Assembly: GCF_008017835.1 (NCBI RefSeq)
Contig: NZ_VRLT01000029.1
Coordinates: forward strand, 1 to 64,000
DNA from: Mesonia sp. HuA40
GTDB taxonomy: Bacteria; Bacteroidota; Bacteroidia; Flavobacteriales; Flavobacteriaceae
Length of the DNA stretch: 64,000 nucleotides
Reading direction: 5' to 3'
In this document: piece by piece, positions 43,061 through 52,342 of the stretch
Numbering within the stretch: position 1 is the stretch's first letter
Layout: each line of letters opens with the position of its first letter
Made by a program: the position numbers and the translations under genes
The notes under the pieces: generated by a model
Database searches by the model: none
The model's input: only the letters and a program-made list of their open reading frames with translations
What the model was told of the DNA's origin: nothing

Positions 43061-44881
43061 ATGGGATTTGTTACCGCAAAAGAAGTTGCCAATGGCCTTA
43101 ATCTAAAAAAATTTGGTATTTTAGGTACAGCTATAGGGGCTGGGGTAATGAAAATTACCAAAATTAATAAGCTAAATAAAATTTACGACGATCGTTCGCA
43201 TCTCGCCGGGTTCGAATTTTTAGATTCTAGCCTAAAACATTTAGAAATCGATTTTGAAATTCCTGAAAAGGATTTAAAACGAATCCCAAAAACAGGTCCG
43301 TTTATAAGTATTTCCAATCATCCACTAGGCGGTATAGATGGTATGATTTTGCTACACACCTTTATACAAAAGCGGGACGATTATAAGGTTATTGCTAATT
43401 TTTTACTGCATCGATTAAAGCCTTTAAAACCTTACATTATGCCTGTAAACCCTTTTGAAACGCGCAAAGACATCAAATCAAGTCTTAGCGGTTTAAAAGA
43501 AGCCATACAGCATTTAAAAGACGGTCATTGCCTAGGTATTTTTCCCGCTGGTGAGGTAAGCACCCAAAAAGAAGAAAACTCTATAGTAGACAGAGAATGG
43601 CTACCAGAGGCAATGAAATTAATACAGAAATCTGGCGTACCTATAGTTCCTGTTTATTTTCACGCCAAAAACAGTGCAAGTTTTTACCGCCTATCTAAGT
43701 TAAACGATAGCCTTAGAACAGCAAAATTACCAGGTGAAATGCTGAGTCAAAAACACCGAAAAATAAAAGTTCGTATTGGCAACCCTATAAGTATAGAACA
43801 ACAACAAGCCTACCCTAACTTAGAAGATTTCACCATCTTTCTGCGCAAGAAAACCTATATGCTTTCCAGTGCGTTTGATGACAAAAAGAGTTTATTAAAA
43901 AACATTCCCAAACAAATAAAATTTCCTGCACGAGCTCCCAAAGCAATCGCTAAAGAAACCTCAGAAGTTTTAATGCAAAAAGAAATTAGCTTTTGCCAAG
44001 AAAACGAAAAGCGTTTGTTAGTTAGTAAAAATTATGAAGTATTTCTTGCCGAGAGAAAAGACATTCCCAATATCGTAAAAGAAATAGGACGCTTACGCGA
44101 AATCACATTTAGAGCCATTGGGGAAGGCACAAATAAATCTACAGATTTAGATGAGTTTGACAACTATTACCAGCATCTTTTCTTGTATGACAACGAAACC
44201 CATAAAATTGTCGGGGCTTATAGAATGGGTTTTGGCGCTCAAATTTTCCCTAAACACGGAATAAATGGCTTTTATCTGCAGCAACTTTTTCGTTTTGAGC
44301 CAGAACTACATAAAATGATGAGCGAATCTATAGAGATGGGACGAGCTTTTATTGTTAAAGAGTACCAACAAAAACCTATGCCACTCTTTTTACTTTGGAA
44401 AGGAATAGTGCACTGTACATTAAGGTTTCCAGAACATAAATACTTAATTGGTGGTGTAAGTATAAGCAATAAATTTTCGGACTTCTCAAAATCGATGATG
44501 ATTGAGTTTATGAAATCACACTATTATGATCCCTATGTGGCTCAATATATTCGACCTAAGAAGGAGTATAAAGTGAAATTAAAAGACGCCGACAAAGACT
44601 TTGTTTTTGATGCCAGTCAAGCTGATTTAAACAAGTTTGACAAGCTAATTGACGAACTCGAACCCGATAGTTTACGTATGCCGGTACTCATAAAAAAATA
44701 CATCAAACAGAATGCACGTGTTGCCGCTTTTAACGTTGATCCTTTATTCAATAATTCGGTAGATGGGCTGATGTACATTCGTATTGCCGATTTACCAGAG
44801 AGCACCGTAAAACCAGTGATGGAAGAATTGCAACTAGAACTTGAACAAAAAATAAATAAAGATCAAAATGAGCCTATTTAA
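43061..44881 (+). CDS. Bifunctional OlsF-like lipid acyltransferase
   Basis: A 606-residue fusion. The N-terminal half (about 70-270) is a PlsC-type O-acyltransferase with ISNHPLGGIDG (the His-to-Asp spacing is one longer than HX4D) and FPAGEVS. The C-terminal half (about 325-480) is an OlsB-type N-acyltransferase with REITFRAIGEGT, DEFDNYYQHLFLYD and IVGAYRMGFG. This order is that of OlsF, which makes ornithine lipids by N- then O-acylation; Bacteroidota homologues may use glycine instead. The amino acid used here cannot be told. The PH-domain gene overlaps its end by 14 bases. Confidence 0.87.
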   Translation: MGFVTAKEVANGLNLKKFGILGTAIGAGVMKITKINKLNKIYDDRSHLAGFEFLDSSLKHLEIDFEIPEKDLKRIPKTGPFISISNHPLGGIDGMILLHTFIQKRDDYKVIANFLLHRLKPLKPYIMPVNPFETRKDIKSSLSGLKEAIQHLKDGHCLGIFPAGEVSTQKEENSIVDREWLPEAMKLIQKSGVPIVPVYFHAKNSASFYRLSKLNDSLRTAKLPGEMLSQKHRKIKVRIGNPISIEQQQAYPNLEDFTIFLRKKTYMLSSAFDDKKSLLKNIPKQIKFPARAPKAIAKETSEVLMQKEISFCQENEKRLLVSKNYEVFLAERKDIPNIVKEIGRLREITFRAIGEGTNKSTDLDEFDNYYQHLFLYDNETHKIVGAYRMGFGAQIFPKHGINGFYLQQLFRFEPELHKMMSESIEMGRAFIVKEYQQKPMPLFLLWKGIVHCTLRFPEHKYLIGGVSISNKFSDFSKSMMIEFMKSHYYDPYVAQYIRPKKEYKVKLKDADKDFVFDASQADLNKFDKLIDELEPDSLRMPVLIKKYIKQNARVAAFNVDPLFNNSVDGLMYIRIADLPESTVKPVMEELQLELEQKINKDQNEPI

Positions 44882-45245
44882 TAAATTGCTTGGCAATGCC
44901 AGTGAGATAGATACCGACACCCTAACAGCAAAATACCAACAATTATTAGTTAACAATGAAGTGGTTGAACTGGGCTTCAAACTTGTACGTGATACTTTTA
45001 TTTTTACAGACAAGCGCTTAATTTTAATAGATATTCAAGGTTTAACCGGTAGCAAAAGAGAATATATAAGTATCCCCTACAAAAGCATTTCTCGGTTTTC
45101 GGTTGAAACCGCGGGTACCTTCGATTTGGATGCAGAACTCAAAATTTGGATTTCTAGCGAGCAACAGGCTTCTATTAGTAAACAATTCAATAAGAAAATA
45201 GATATTTATAAGGTACAACAGTTTTTGGCGAGCAAAGTTTTTTAA
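44868..45245 (+). CDS. Bacterial PH-domain protein
   Basis: A 125-residue protein made almost entirely of a bacterial PH-like domain: GFKLVRDTFIFTDKRLILIDIQG (about 36-58), SIPYKSISRFSVETAG and ELKIWISS, ending in a helix (KIDIYKVQQFLAS). Function unknown. Its start lies 14 bases inside the OlsF-like gene, suggesting coupled expression and perhaps a membrane-lipid link. Confidence 0.88.
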   Translation: MSLFNKLLGNASEIDTDTLTAKYQQLLVNNEVVELGFKLVRDTFIFTDKRLILIDIQGLTGSKREYISIPYKSISRFSVETAGTFDLDAELKIWISSEQQASISKQFNKKIDIYKVQQFLASKVF

Positions 45246-45276
45246 CAAGCTTTAGTTTCTTTGTTAAAGCCTTGTT
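45244..45276 (+). terminator. Possible terminator after the PH-domain gene
   Basis: AACAAG-CTTTA pairs with TAAAG-C-CTTGTT with a one-base bulge. The downstream T-run is weak (ATTTAAAT). It could separate the 41291-45245 operon from the SDR gene. Confidence 0.4.
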
Positions 45277-45339
45277 ATTTAAATAAATATTAATACAATT
45301 ACACGCTTTTCTTGCTACATTTAAATAAAAAAGAAGAAA

Positions 45340-45993
45340 ATGAAACAAGAAAAAGTTTTAGTAGCAGGAGCTAACGGAAAAACAGGTAGAGAGATAGTTG
45401 CTTTATTAAAAAATCATGAGGATTATTCGCCCATTGCCCTAATAAGAAAACAAGAACAACAAGCCTTTTTTGACGGTATGCAGGTAGAAACCCGTTTAGG
45501 AGATTTAGAAGGCGATCTAGAACCAGCCGTGCAAGAAATAGATCGGGTTATTTTTGCAGCCGGTTCTGGAAGCAAAACAGGAAAAGATAAGACCACGGCG
45601 GTAGATCAAAATGGTGCCATAAATCTTATCGATAGAGCTAAAGCTGCAGGAGTAAGAAAATTTGTGATGTTAAGCTCTATGGGTGCCGATGATCCAAAAC
45701 AAAACAAAGAGCTAGAGCATTATCTTAATGCAAAGCAAAAAGCTGATGAGCACCTACAAGCTAGCTTTTTAGAATATACCATTGTAAGACCAGGAGCACT
45801 TACCGATGCTGAGAAAACCAATAAAATTAAGGCGGAAAAGAAATTAAACCAATACGGCGAAATTTCAAGAAAAGACGTCGCACAAGTTTTAGTAGACAGC
45901 TTGCCTCCTAATATGCTTAAAAATAAAACCTTTGAAATTATAAACGGAGAATTAGCGACTCCGTTAGCCTTAGAACAATTTGATTACGCTTAA
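45340..45993 (+). CDS. NAD(P)-binding protein, atypical SDR (NmrA/YwnB-like)
   Basis: A 217-residue protein with Rossmann motif VLVAGANGKTGREIV (about 6-20), RLGDLEGD (adenine-binding turn), FAAGSGSKTGKDKT and KFVMLSSMGADDP (about 104-116). This is the atypical SDR group with NAD(P)-binding but an incomplete catalytic triad. Substrate unknown; redox-sensing or quinone-related roles are known in the group. Confidence 0.88.
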   Translation: MKQEKVLVAGANGKTGREIVALLKNHEDYSPIALIRKQEQQAFFDGMQVETRLGDLEGDLEPAVQEIDRVIFAAGSGSKTGKDKTTAVDQNGAINLIDRAKAAGVRKFVMLSSMGADDPKQNKELEHYLNAKQKADEHLQASFLEYTIVRPGALTDAEKTNKIKAEKKLNQYGEISRKDVAQVLVDSLPPNMLKNKTFEIINGELATPLALEQFDYA

Positions 45994-46020
45994 AAAAAGC
46001 ATTGAATTTAGTATTATGGT

Positions 46021-46057
46021 AAAAGCAGTCTTAAACTAGACTGCTTTTATTTTTTTA
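46021..46057. terminator. Bidirectional terminator between SDR and DUF1801 genes
   Basis: A perfect 11-bp stem (46021-46031 with 46038-46048, loop 6) is followed by T-rich sequence. Its right arm overlaps the stop codon of the convergent DUF1801 gene. Confidence 0.88.
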
Positions 46058-46502
46058 TATTTTGTTCATATAGCGCTATCCACTCGTTCACTGTCATTTT
46101 TTGTGCCAACGCTGCGATTAACTCAAATGGAATCCGGTTTATATTTTTAAATCGTATACAACTTTTAGCCATATCTAGTTTAGTTTTTACATACTTGCCA
46201 TACTCATCAACAAACCAATTTTTTAAAGATTCTTTTGCATAGATCCCAGAATGATAAAGGTTTATGGAATTTTTTTGTGAAGCGAAACTTAGAAAAGGAA
46301 GCGGCTCTTTTGAGTTACAATGGTAACCATCTGGATAAATGCTGTGGGGCACGTAATATCCTATCATACCATACTGCATACCTTCTTCAAAGCTTTCTGG
46401 TAAATTATCATTAATTACCTGCCTAAGTTTTTTTAAGGCTTCCTGCCTCTCTTCCGGGGCTTTTTTTATATAAGCCTCTGGTGTTTCTGCCTTTGTGCCC
46501 AT
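46047..46502 (-). CDS. DUF1801 protein
   Basis: A 151-residue protein of the DUF1801 (YdhG-like) family: PEAYIKKAPEERQEALKKLRQVIND, FEEGMQYGMIGYYVP and the C-terminal GKSCIRFKNINRIP-like segment (KSCIRFKNINRIPFEL). The fold resembles iron-chaperone-like frataxin relatives; function not established. Last gene of a long minus-strand cluster, 36 bases after the dehydrogenase. Confidence 0.88.
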   Translation of the reverse strand: MGTKAETPEAYIKKAPEERQEALKKLRQVINDNLPESFEEGMQYGMIGYYVPHSIYPDGYHCNSKEPLPFLSFASQKNSINLYHSGIYAKESLKNWFVDEYGKYVKTKLDMAKSCIRFKNINRIPFELIAALAQKMTVNEWIALYEQNIKK

Positions 46503-46538
46503 AATTATCTATTAAAAATTTTTATCGCAATTCTTTAG

Positions 46539-47480
46539 TTAAAAATTGGCTTTTATTTTATTCGCTATAACTTGTGCTAGTTTAAGTTTACTTTCTAATG
46601 TCCAGCCTGCGATATGCGGACTCAATAATACCTGATCTGCTTGGATAAGGTATTGAAAAGCTTCGGGCAGCTGTTGCTCTTCATTGAAAAAATTTTCGAA
46701 AGAAGATTTTTCATATTCCAATACATCTAAGCCTGCTCCTAGAATTTTTCCCGATTTTAAGGCCTCGACTAAATCTTCTGTAACTACAGATTTACCCCTT
46801 GCGGTGTTTATCAACCAAAACGGATTTTGAAATTTCTGAATAAATGCAGCATCGACCATATTTTTTGTACTGGCGGTTAACGGAGTATGCAAACTTAGCA
46901 CTTGAGCTTTACTTTGCAATTCTTCTAAACTAACCTCAACAGCAAATTCATCTGATAAACCAGATTGGATATCGTGAAAAATCACCTCACAATCAAAACC
47001 GCTTAGCTTTTTAGCGAAAGCCTTTCCCATATTTCCGTAACCAATTATTCCCACTGTTTTCCCTTCTAACTCGATTCCTCTATTAGCTTCTCGTTGCCAT
47101 ATTCCTTGCCGCACTTGAGCGTCTACTCTATTTAAATGATTAAATAAGCTCAACAACATACCTAACGCGTGCTCTCCCACCGCGTTTCGATTTCCTTCAG
47201 GTGCCGAAAACAATTTAATTCCTTTCTTTTCAGCGTAAGCTACATCTATATTTTCTAGGCCTGCTCCTAATCTGCCAATAAATTTTAAATTTTTAGCTTT
47301 TTCTAAAAATGCTTTATCTAGACTAAATCTGCTACGAATAATAATTCCATCATATTGTGCAATATTTTCTTGAACACTCTGCTTTGGCGAATCATAATCT
47401 TCATGATTTGTAAAACCATGGGCTTTTAATTCATCAATCAACAGAGGATGGTTGCGGTCTAGGTGTAAAACTTTATACAT
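46539..47480 (-). CDS. D-2-hydroxyacid dehydrogenase (NAD-dependent)
   Basis: A 313-residue protein with RLGAGLENID (substrate loop, about 74-83), NAD-binding GIIGYGNMGKAFAKKL (about 144-159), LINTARGKSVV with the catalytic Arg and HIAGWT (catalytic His, about 293). It resembles 3-phosphoglycerate or related dehydrogenases without the regulatory ACT domain. The exact substrate is not fixed. It starts 2 bases after the thioesterase stop codon. Confidence 0.92.
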   Translation of the reverse strand: MYKVLHLDRNHPLLIDELKAHGFTNHEDYDSPKQSVQENIAQYDGIIIRSRFSLDKAFLEKAKNLKFIGRLGAGLENIDVAYAEKKGIKLFSAPEGNRNAVGEHALGMLLSLFNHLNRVDAQVRQGIWQREANRGIELEGKTVGIIGYGNMGKAFAKKLSGFDCEVIFHDIQSGLSDEFAVEVSLEELQSKAQVLSLHTPLTASTKNMVDAAFIQKFQNPFWLINTARGKSVVTEDLVEALKSGKILGAGLDVLEYEKSSFENFFNEEQQLPEAFQYLIQADQVLLSPHIAGWTLESKLKLAQVIANKIKANF

Positions 47481-47482
47481 AA

Positions 47483-47881
47483 TTAATCAAAAAAAGGTTG
47501 CGTTATACTGTCTATTATGCGTTGTGGTTTTTGTTTCTTTAAATCTATAAGGCACCAGAGGGTTTTGGCTTGGGCCAATAAAACCATATCTTTTTTAGCA
47601 TAAATTTCTGTGCGCCTTTCACTTTTTACACCCTCATAATTGGCGATCCAAGTTTTCAGGTAAATCTCCTCTCCTAAGAAGGCAGGTTTTTTATATTCTA
47701 TATAATGATTAAGCACTACCCAACCGTAATGTTCTTGAATATGCTTGGGTGCCGTAGCCTTCCAATGTTTTTCACCAACATCTTGCACCCATTGGAGATA
47801 GGCCACATTATTTACATGGTTCAAACTGTCTATCACATCACTTTTTACAAGTAAAGTATCAAAAAATGGAATAGGTTTCAT
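47483..47881 (-). CDS. Hotdog-fold acyl-CoA thioesterase (YbgC/4HBT-like)
   Basis: A 132-residue hotdog protein with D-SLNHVNNVAYLQW (catalytic Asp region, about 17-32) and the central GWVVLNHYIEYKKPAFLGEEIYLKTWI. The family hydrolyses acyl-CoA thioesters; the chain length is unknown. It is 2 bases ahead of the dehydrogenase gene and 57 bases after mgtE. Confidence 0.9.
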   Translation of the reverse strand: MKPIPFFDTLLVKSDVIDSLNHVNNVAYLQWVQDVGEKHWKATAPKHIQEHYGWVVLNHYIEYKKPAFLGEEIYLKTWIANYEGVKSERRTEIYAKKDMVLLAQAKTLWCLIDLKKQKPQRIIDSITQPFFD

Positions 47882-47938
47882 AATATCGATTCGCTTAAAT
47901 AGTTTTTTAGAGCAGTATTAAATCCGTAAAGGAAAGAT

Positions 47939-49291
47939 TTAAAAGCCTAATATAAGTTTAGCAATACTAAAGTAAATTAAAATACCACAGATGTCATTGC
48001 TCGTGGTTATAAAAGGACCGGTTGCCATAGCTGGATCTATACCTTGTTTTTCTAAGATAATAGGCACAAAGGTTCCTATTAAAGAAGCTGTAATAATAAC
48101 CGAAACCAAAGAGACACCCACTGTGAGTCCGAACTCAAAATTTAAACCAAGTAGTAGCATTCCTCCACCAATTAGCAAAATGGCTAATACTGCGCCGTTT
48201 AATAAACTTAAACCAATTTCTTTTAAAAACCTTTTCAACAACGAACCTCTTAGACTATTATTAGCCAAGCCTTGCAAAACAATGGCAGATGATTGTACGC
48301 CTACATTACCTGCCATAGCGGCAATTAAAGGTACAAAAAAGAACAACTCTCCATGTTTTTCCATGGCGCTATCAAAGGTTCCTAACACTTCTACACTTAT
48401 AAATCCGCCTGCCAAAGCTAAAATAAGCCAGGGCAGTCGGGCGCGGGTGAGCTGCCAGATACTACTGCTAGACTCTACATCTTCAGAGATACCAGCCGCC
48501 ATTTGGTAATCTCGCTCAGCTTCTTCTTTTATAAAATCAACTATATCATCAATGGTGATACGACCCACTAGTTTACCCATTTCATTTACCACAGGTATAG
48601 CCTCTAAGTCATATTTTTGCATAATTCTAGCCACTTCATCACCAGGGGTATGCACAGTAACAAAATCTACTTTATCAATATAAACATCACTTATTTGAGC
48701 GTCACTAGGTGCGGTTAAAAGATCTTTTAAAGAAAGCCTACCTTTTAAACGATCTTTGTTATCAACCACATAAATGGAGTGTACTCGGGTTACATACTCG
48801 GCCTGTTCTCGCATTTCGCTCATACAGCCCGTAACACTCCAGTTTTCGTTTACTTTTACTAACTCTTTGGCCATGAGTCCTCCGGCAGAGTCTTCATCAT
48901 AGCGTAAAAGCTCTACAATATTATCGGCGTGTTCTTCGTCTTGGATATGACCAATAACCTCTTCTTTTAGGTTTTGGTCTAGTTCGGCTACAATATCTGC
49001 AGCGTCATCGGTATCCATTTCTTCCAGCTCGCCAGCAATTTCTTCTGCCGTAAGATTATTTAGAATTTTTTCTCGATCGTCTTCATCGAGTTCCATTAAA
49101 ACTTCGGCTGTTTTATCGGTATTAAGAATTTTAATTACATAAGTAGCGTCATCTAGATCTAACTCTTCTAATATCTCCGCGATATCTGCGTGATGAAGTT
49201 CTTCTAGATACAAGCGCAACTCGGCACTGTTTTGCGCCTGCACCCACTCTTCTATTTTTGCGATTAATTCTTTACTGATTTGAAACTGCAT
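47939..49291 (-). CDS. mgtE: MgtE magnesium transporter
   Basis: A 450-residue Mg2+ channel: acidic superhelical N-domain (about 10-130, with [11 protein letters not shown] and [20 protein letters not shown]), two CBS domains (about 135-255) and a five-helix pore (about 280-450, with [15 protein letters not shown]). N and CBS domains close the pore when cytosolic Mg2+ is high. Its start overlaps rsmA by 20 bases. Confidence 0.96.
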   Translation of the reverse strand: MQFQISKELIAKIEEWVQAQNSAELRLYLEELHHADIAEILEELDLDDATYVIKILNTDKTAEVLMELDEDDREKILNNLTAEEIAGELEEMDTDDAADIVAELDQNLKEEVIGHIQDEEHADNIVELLRYDEDSAGGLMAKELVKVNENWSVTGCMSEMREQAEYVTRVHSIYVVDNKDRLKGRLSLKDLLTAPSDAQISDVYIDKVDFVTVHTPGDEVARIMQKYDLEAIPVVNEMGKLVGRITIDDIVDFIKEEAERDYQMAAGISEDVESSSSIWQLTRARLPWLILALAGGFISVEVLGTFDSAMEKHGELFFFVPLIAAMAGNVGVQSSAIVLQGLANNSLRGSLLKRFLKEIGLSLLNGAVLAILLIGGGMLLLGLNFEFGLTVGVSLVSVIITASLIGTFVPIILEKQGIDPAMATGPFITTSNDICGILIYFSIAKLILGF

Positions 49292-50129
49292 CGATAGCTA
49301 TTTTTTGCGTTAATTCTATAAACTCTGTATAATGTAACTGCTCTGGTCTTTTATTAAAGATAGCTTCTTCTCGTAAAGTATCTGATAACTGAAAGTTTTT
49401 TAAGCTGTTGCGCAAAGTTTTTCTTCTCTGCTGGAAGGCTTGCTTTACCACTTTAAACAATAAACTTTCGCTAACGGGTAATTCTTGATTTTCTTTTCGA
49501 CGCATATGCATGACGCCGCTATCTACTTTGGGTGGCGGATTAAATACACCTGGAGGCACGGTAAACAGGTATTGCGTCTCATAAAACACTTGTGTTAAAA
49601 CCGATAAAATACCATACACCTTGCTACCGGGTTTTGCACAAATGCGTTGTGCAACTTCTTTCTGAAACATACCTGAAAATTCGGGTACAAATTGGCGTTG
49701 CTCTAATACCTTAAAAACGATTTGAGTAGATATGTTATAAGGAAAATTGCCTGTTATGCCCATTTCCTTACCCTGGTTCAAGGTGGCTAAATCGGCTTTT
49801 AAAAAGTCTTGCTCACTAACGCTAAAATTTTGAAGAGGTAAATTGGGGTGATTTAAGCCAAAACCTGCTTCTAAATAAGCAATAGACTCCCGGTCAATTT
49901 CTAATGCCAATACCTTCAAATTGCGCGCTAACAAATGTTTGGTTAAGACCCCTGTTCCTGGGCCAATCTCTACAACCAAGTCATAATTTGCAGCTTCAAG
50001 CGTTTGAGCAATCTTTAGGGCTGTTTCTTCACTTTTGAGAAAGTGTTGTCCCAAATGTTTTTTGGCTTTTACCCCCGCGTGTTGCGCACGTGATTGCCCT
50101 TTTTTTCTATTTGGCTGCTTTTTTTTCAT
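49272..50129 (-). CDS. rsmA: 16S rRNA (adenine1518/1519-N6)-dimethyltransferase
   Basis: A 285-residue methyltransferase acting in late 30S assembly. A Lys-rich tail (residues 1-20) precedes [12 protein letters not shown] motif [13 protein letters not shown] (about 54-66), ALEIDRE, and catalytic NFPYNIST (about 126-133). Its start overlaps the DUF4286 stop by 4 bases and its 3' end overlaps mgtE by 20 bases, so it sits in a tightly coupled operon. Confidence 0.96.
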   Translation of the reverse strand: MKKKQPNRKKGQSRAQHAGVKAKKHLGQHFLKSEETALKIAQTLEAANYDLVVEIGPGTGVLTKHLLARNLKVLALEIDRESIAYLEAGFGLNHPNLPLQNFSVSEQDFLKADLATLNQGKEMGITGNFPYNISTQIVFKVLEQRQFVPEFSGMFQKEVAQRICAKPGSKVYGILSVLTQVFYETQYLFTVPPGVFNPPPKVDSGVMHMRRKENQELPVSESLLFKVVKQAFQQRRKTLRNSLKNFQLSDTLREEAIFNKRPEQLHYTEFIELTQKIAIDAVSNQ

Positions 50130-50434
50130 TGTTCATCGATTATATGAAGCTCAGTAGTAAAGTACACAAATTTATCTTTAAATAGCATTGGGGTTTCGCC
50201 AAGCGGATTTTTGTTTTTAGCACGAAATGATTCTAGTTTTGTTTTGTTTGGTACGGTGTATTGAATAGAGTAGGTATAACCTCCCATCTCTTCTTCTACT
50301 AAAACTCTAGTCATTACCGCTTTAGAGAACGTGTCTAAGCTCAGCATTCGCGGCATATAAGTATGCTTAACCCAGTCTACCCAGGCTTCTTGAATATCTT
50401 CTTGTATATTAACGGTAATATTGAATATAAACAT
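50126..50434 (-). CDS. DUF4286 protein
   Basis: A 102-residue protein typical of DUF4286: [31 protein letters not shown] and [11 protein letters not shown]. The ferredoxin-like small fold is common in Bacteroidota next to rsmA, as here; function unknown. It overlaps rsmA by 4 bases and is 10 bases after the TPR gene. Confidence 0.9.
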   Translation of the reverse strand: MFIFNITVNIQEDIQEAWVDWVKHTYMPRMLSLDTFSKAVMTRVLVEEEMGGYTYSIQYTVPNKTKLESFRAKNKNPLGETPMLFKDKFVYFTTELHIIDEQ

Positions 50435-50444
50435 GGTTGTAAAT

Positions 50445-52226
50445 TTATTTAATCAAATCGCCTCTTAGTTTTCTGTATTTCTGTCTGGCCTCGTTAAAGT
50501 AAATACTATCTTCATGCTCAAACAACAGCTTTTCATAATAGGCTTTGGCCTTATTTTTATCTTTTAACTCCAGCTCATAAATTCTTGCTAGCGCATAAAG
50601 ACTTTCGTCTATATAAATACTTTTCTCCGTTAGGTTTAGGATACTTTTATATGTTGCTATTGCCTTTTCAAATTTTGACAAATTCTCTAGCAAGCTGGCT
50701 TTTTTAAATAACGCATCATCTTCTATTTCTTCACCCACGTGTTCTTGCAAAATCTTTGCTAAAAGCGCTAAGGCTTCATTTGGTTTTTCTTGAAAAGCTA
50801 ATAAATCGGCTTTAGCGAAACGCTTTAAAGCTGTAAATGTGGTGTCTAATACTGCATTGCTATTGGTGTTAATCAAAACACTTAATTGCAATGCATCGTT
50901 GGCAATAAACTTTGAAGTAGCTGTTTTTAAAACGTTTAGTTGCCTAAGTGCCCATTCAAAATCACCTTGATAAAAACTGGTTTTTGCAATTTTAAAGGTA
51001 GCTTCTTCTGCCAAAGCACTATTGGGTAAGTCAAGCTGTACTTGTGAATAATAAATCAAGGCTTGGTTGTATTTATCGGTTTTTACAGCTACATCACCTA
51101 AACGCATTTTCACTTGCCCTGCTGCAAATTTGTCTAAATTTAATTGGTTCAATTTGTCTAATTTCGCCTTAGCTTCTGCATAGGATTTTGTTTTCAATAA
51201 GAAATCAGCGTAAAGCAAATGAATATCAAACCAGTCTTGTAACGGAAGGCTTTGGTACTTTTCAAACACTTGGTTAAAGAGCTGCGCTGTGACCTCAGGC
51301 TCTGCGCGATTCATATTAAGCTCTAGTTTTAAATATTCTGCTTGTAAGATGCGGTAAATCTGATCTTCTTGCGCTATAACATAATTTAATATTTCTTGCG
51401 AGGTGGCGTAGGCTGAATCTTTGGCTTGCTGCGCCAGGTTTAAAAAGCCTTGAATATTATCTTTTTGACTACGCAAATAGAGCGCTTTTTCTTGCGCAAA
51501 GGCTTTTTGAAAATCATTTTGTTGCACATAAAGCCAGCTTAACAGCTCGTTAAAAACCAGCATAGGTTTTTCTTGGTTTTTTGCTAGTATAGCCTGTTGT
51601 AGTTTTTTGTTGGCGGGGTTGTTGGCATCTTCATTAATAAAATCTGAAAAATTGCGTTTTACGGCAAACAAATAGTTGGGTTGATCTACGAGCAAATCTA
51701 GGTAGCTGCCAAACATTTTATCTAAATTTCCCTTCTCTCCATAAATTCTTGCCAACTCTATAGTAAACGAGCTGTTTGCACGTTGTTTAAGAGCCTCTTC
51801 ATAGGTTTTTATAGCCCAATCTAGTAAAGCATATTGTTGAAACATTCTGCCAACGCTATAGGCATAACCCTGATTTTTTGAAACGCTTTCAATTGCCGAT
51901 TGAAAGGCTTCTTGCGCCGCTTCATTTTTATCTTGCAATTGATAATTGTGCCCAAGACTAACCAATAAATTAGGGTAAATTACCTTTGGTTTGTTTTGCT
52001 GCAACAACAAGTCTTCTGCTAGCTTATACTTTTCTAGTTCTTGATAAGTAGCTACTAATTTTTGAACGCTGCGCAGGTCTCTGCTGTTTTGGGCCACAAG
52101 CTTTTCAAAAACCGCTTGGGCTTTTTCAAATTCACCTTGATCAAAATAGTTTTCGCCCAATTGGTAAGATTGAGACCAAAGGGTAAAACCAAATAAAAAT
52201 GCTATTATACTTGAAAATAGGCGCAT
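50445..52226 (-). CDS. Secreted tetratricopeptide-repeat protein
   Basis: A 593-residue protein with a signal peptide (MRLFSSIIAFLFGFTLWSQS) and TPR units along its length, for example YFDQGEFEKAQAVFEKLV, KYKLAEDLLLQ, LDWAIKTYEEALKQ, KYNQALIYYSQVQLDLPNS and FEKAIATYKSIL. It likely serves as a periplasmic scaffold. ATG at 52226 is chosen over TTG at 52253, because it gives a clean signal peptide. First gene of the DUF4286-rsmA-mgtE cluster. Confidence 0.9.
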   Translation of the reverse strand: MRLFSSIIAFLFGFTLWSQSYQLGENYFDQGEFEKAQAVFEKLVAQNSRDLRSVQKLVATYQELEKYKLAEDLLLQQNKPKVIYPNLLVSLGHNYQLQDKNEAAQEAFQSAIESVSKNQGYAYSVGRMFQQYALLDWAIKTYEEALKQRANSSFTIELARIYGEKGNLDKMFGSYLDLLVDQPNYLFAVKRNFSDFINEDANNPANKKLQQAILAKNQEKPMLVFNELLSWLYVQQNDFQKAFAQEKALYLRSQKDNIQGFLNLAQQAKDSAYATSQEILNYVIAQEDQIYRILQAEYLKLELNMNRAEPEVTAQLFNQVFEKYQSLPLQDWFDIHLLYADFLLKTKSYAEAKAKLDKLNQLNLDKFAAGQVKMRLGDVAVKTDKYNQALIYYSQVQLDLPNSALAEEATFKIAKTSFYQGDFEWALRQLNVLKTATSKFIANDALQLSVLINTNSNAVLDTTFTALKRFAKADLLAFQEKPNEALALLAKILQEHVGEEIEDDALFKKASLLENLSKFEKAIATYKSILNLTEKSIYIDESLYALARIYELELKDKNKAKAYYEKLLFEHEDSIYFNEARQKYRKLRGDLIK

Positions 52227-52290
52227 ACTGCTAAAATAGAAAATTGCCTGCAACTACGTTGTATATTTAGCAGTTTTTGTAGCGAATTAT

Positions 52291-52325
52291 AACAAGCCCC
52301 AAGATTACAACAAACGGGGCTTGTT
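52291..52325 (-). terminator. Probable terminator of metG
   Basis: A 10-bp perfect stem (52291-52300 with 52316-52325, loop 15) lies 18 bases after the metG stop codon. On the minus strand only a weak T-rich tail follows (ATAATT). Confidence 0.6.
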
Positions 52326-52342
52326 TAAAATTTTAAGTTATG

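Noticed and set aside
43206-43220. GGGTTCGAATTTT as a tRNA T-arm
   Set aside because: It is in frame inside the OlsF-like gene and no cloverleaf can be built around it.
47991-48509. 172-codon plus-strand frame over mgtE
   Set aside because: It is fully antisense to the well-conserved MgtE coding sequence, and its Pro/Lys/Thr-rich translation has no family features.
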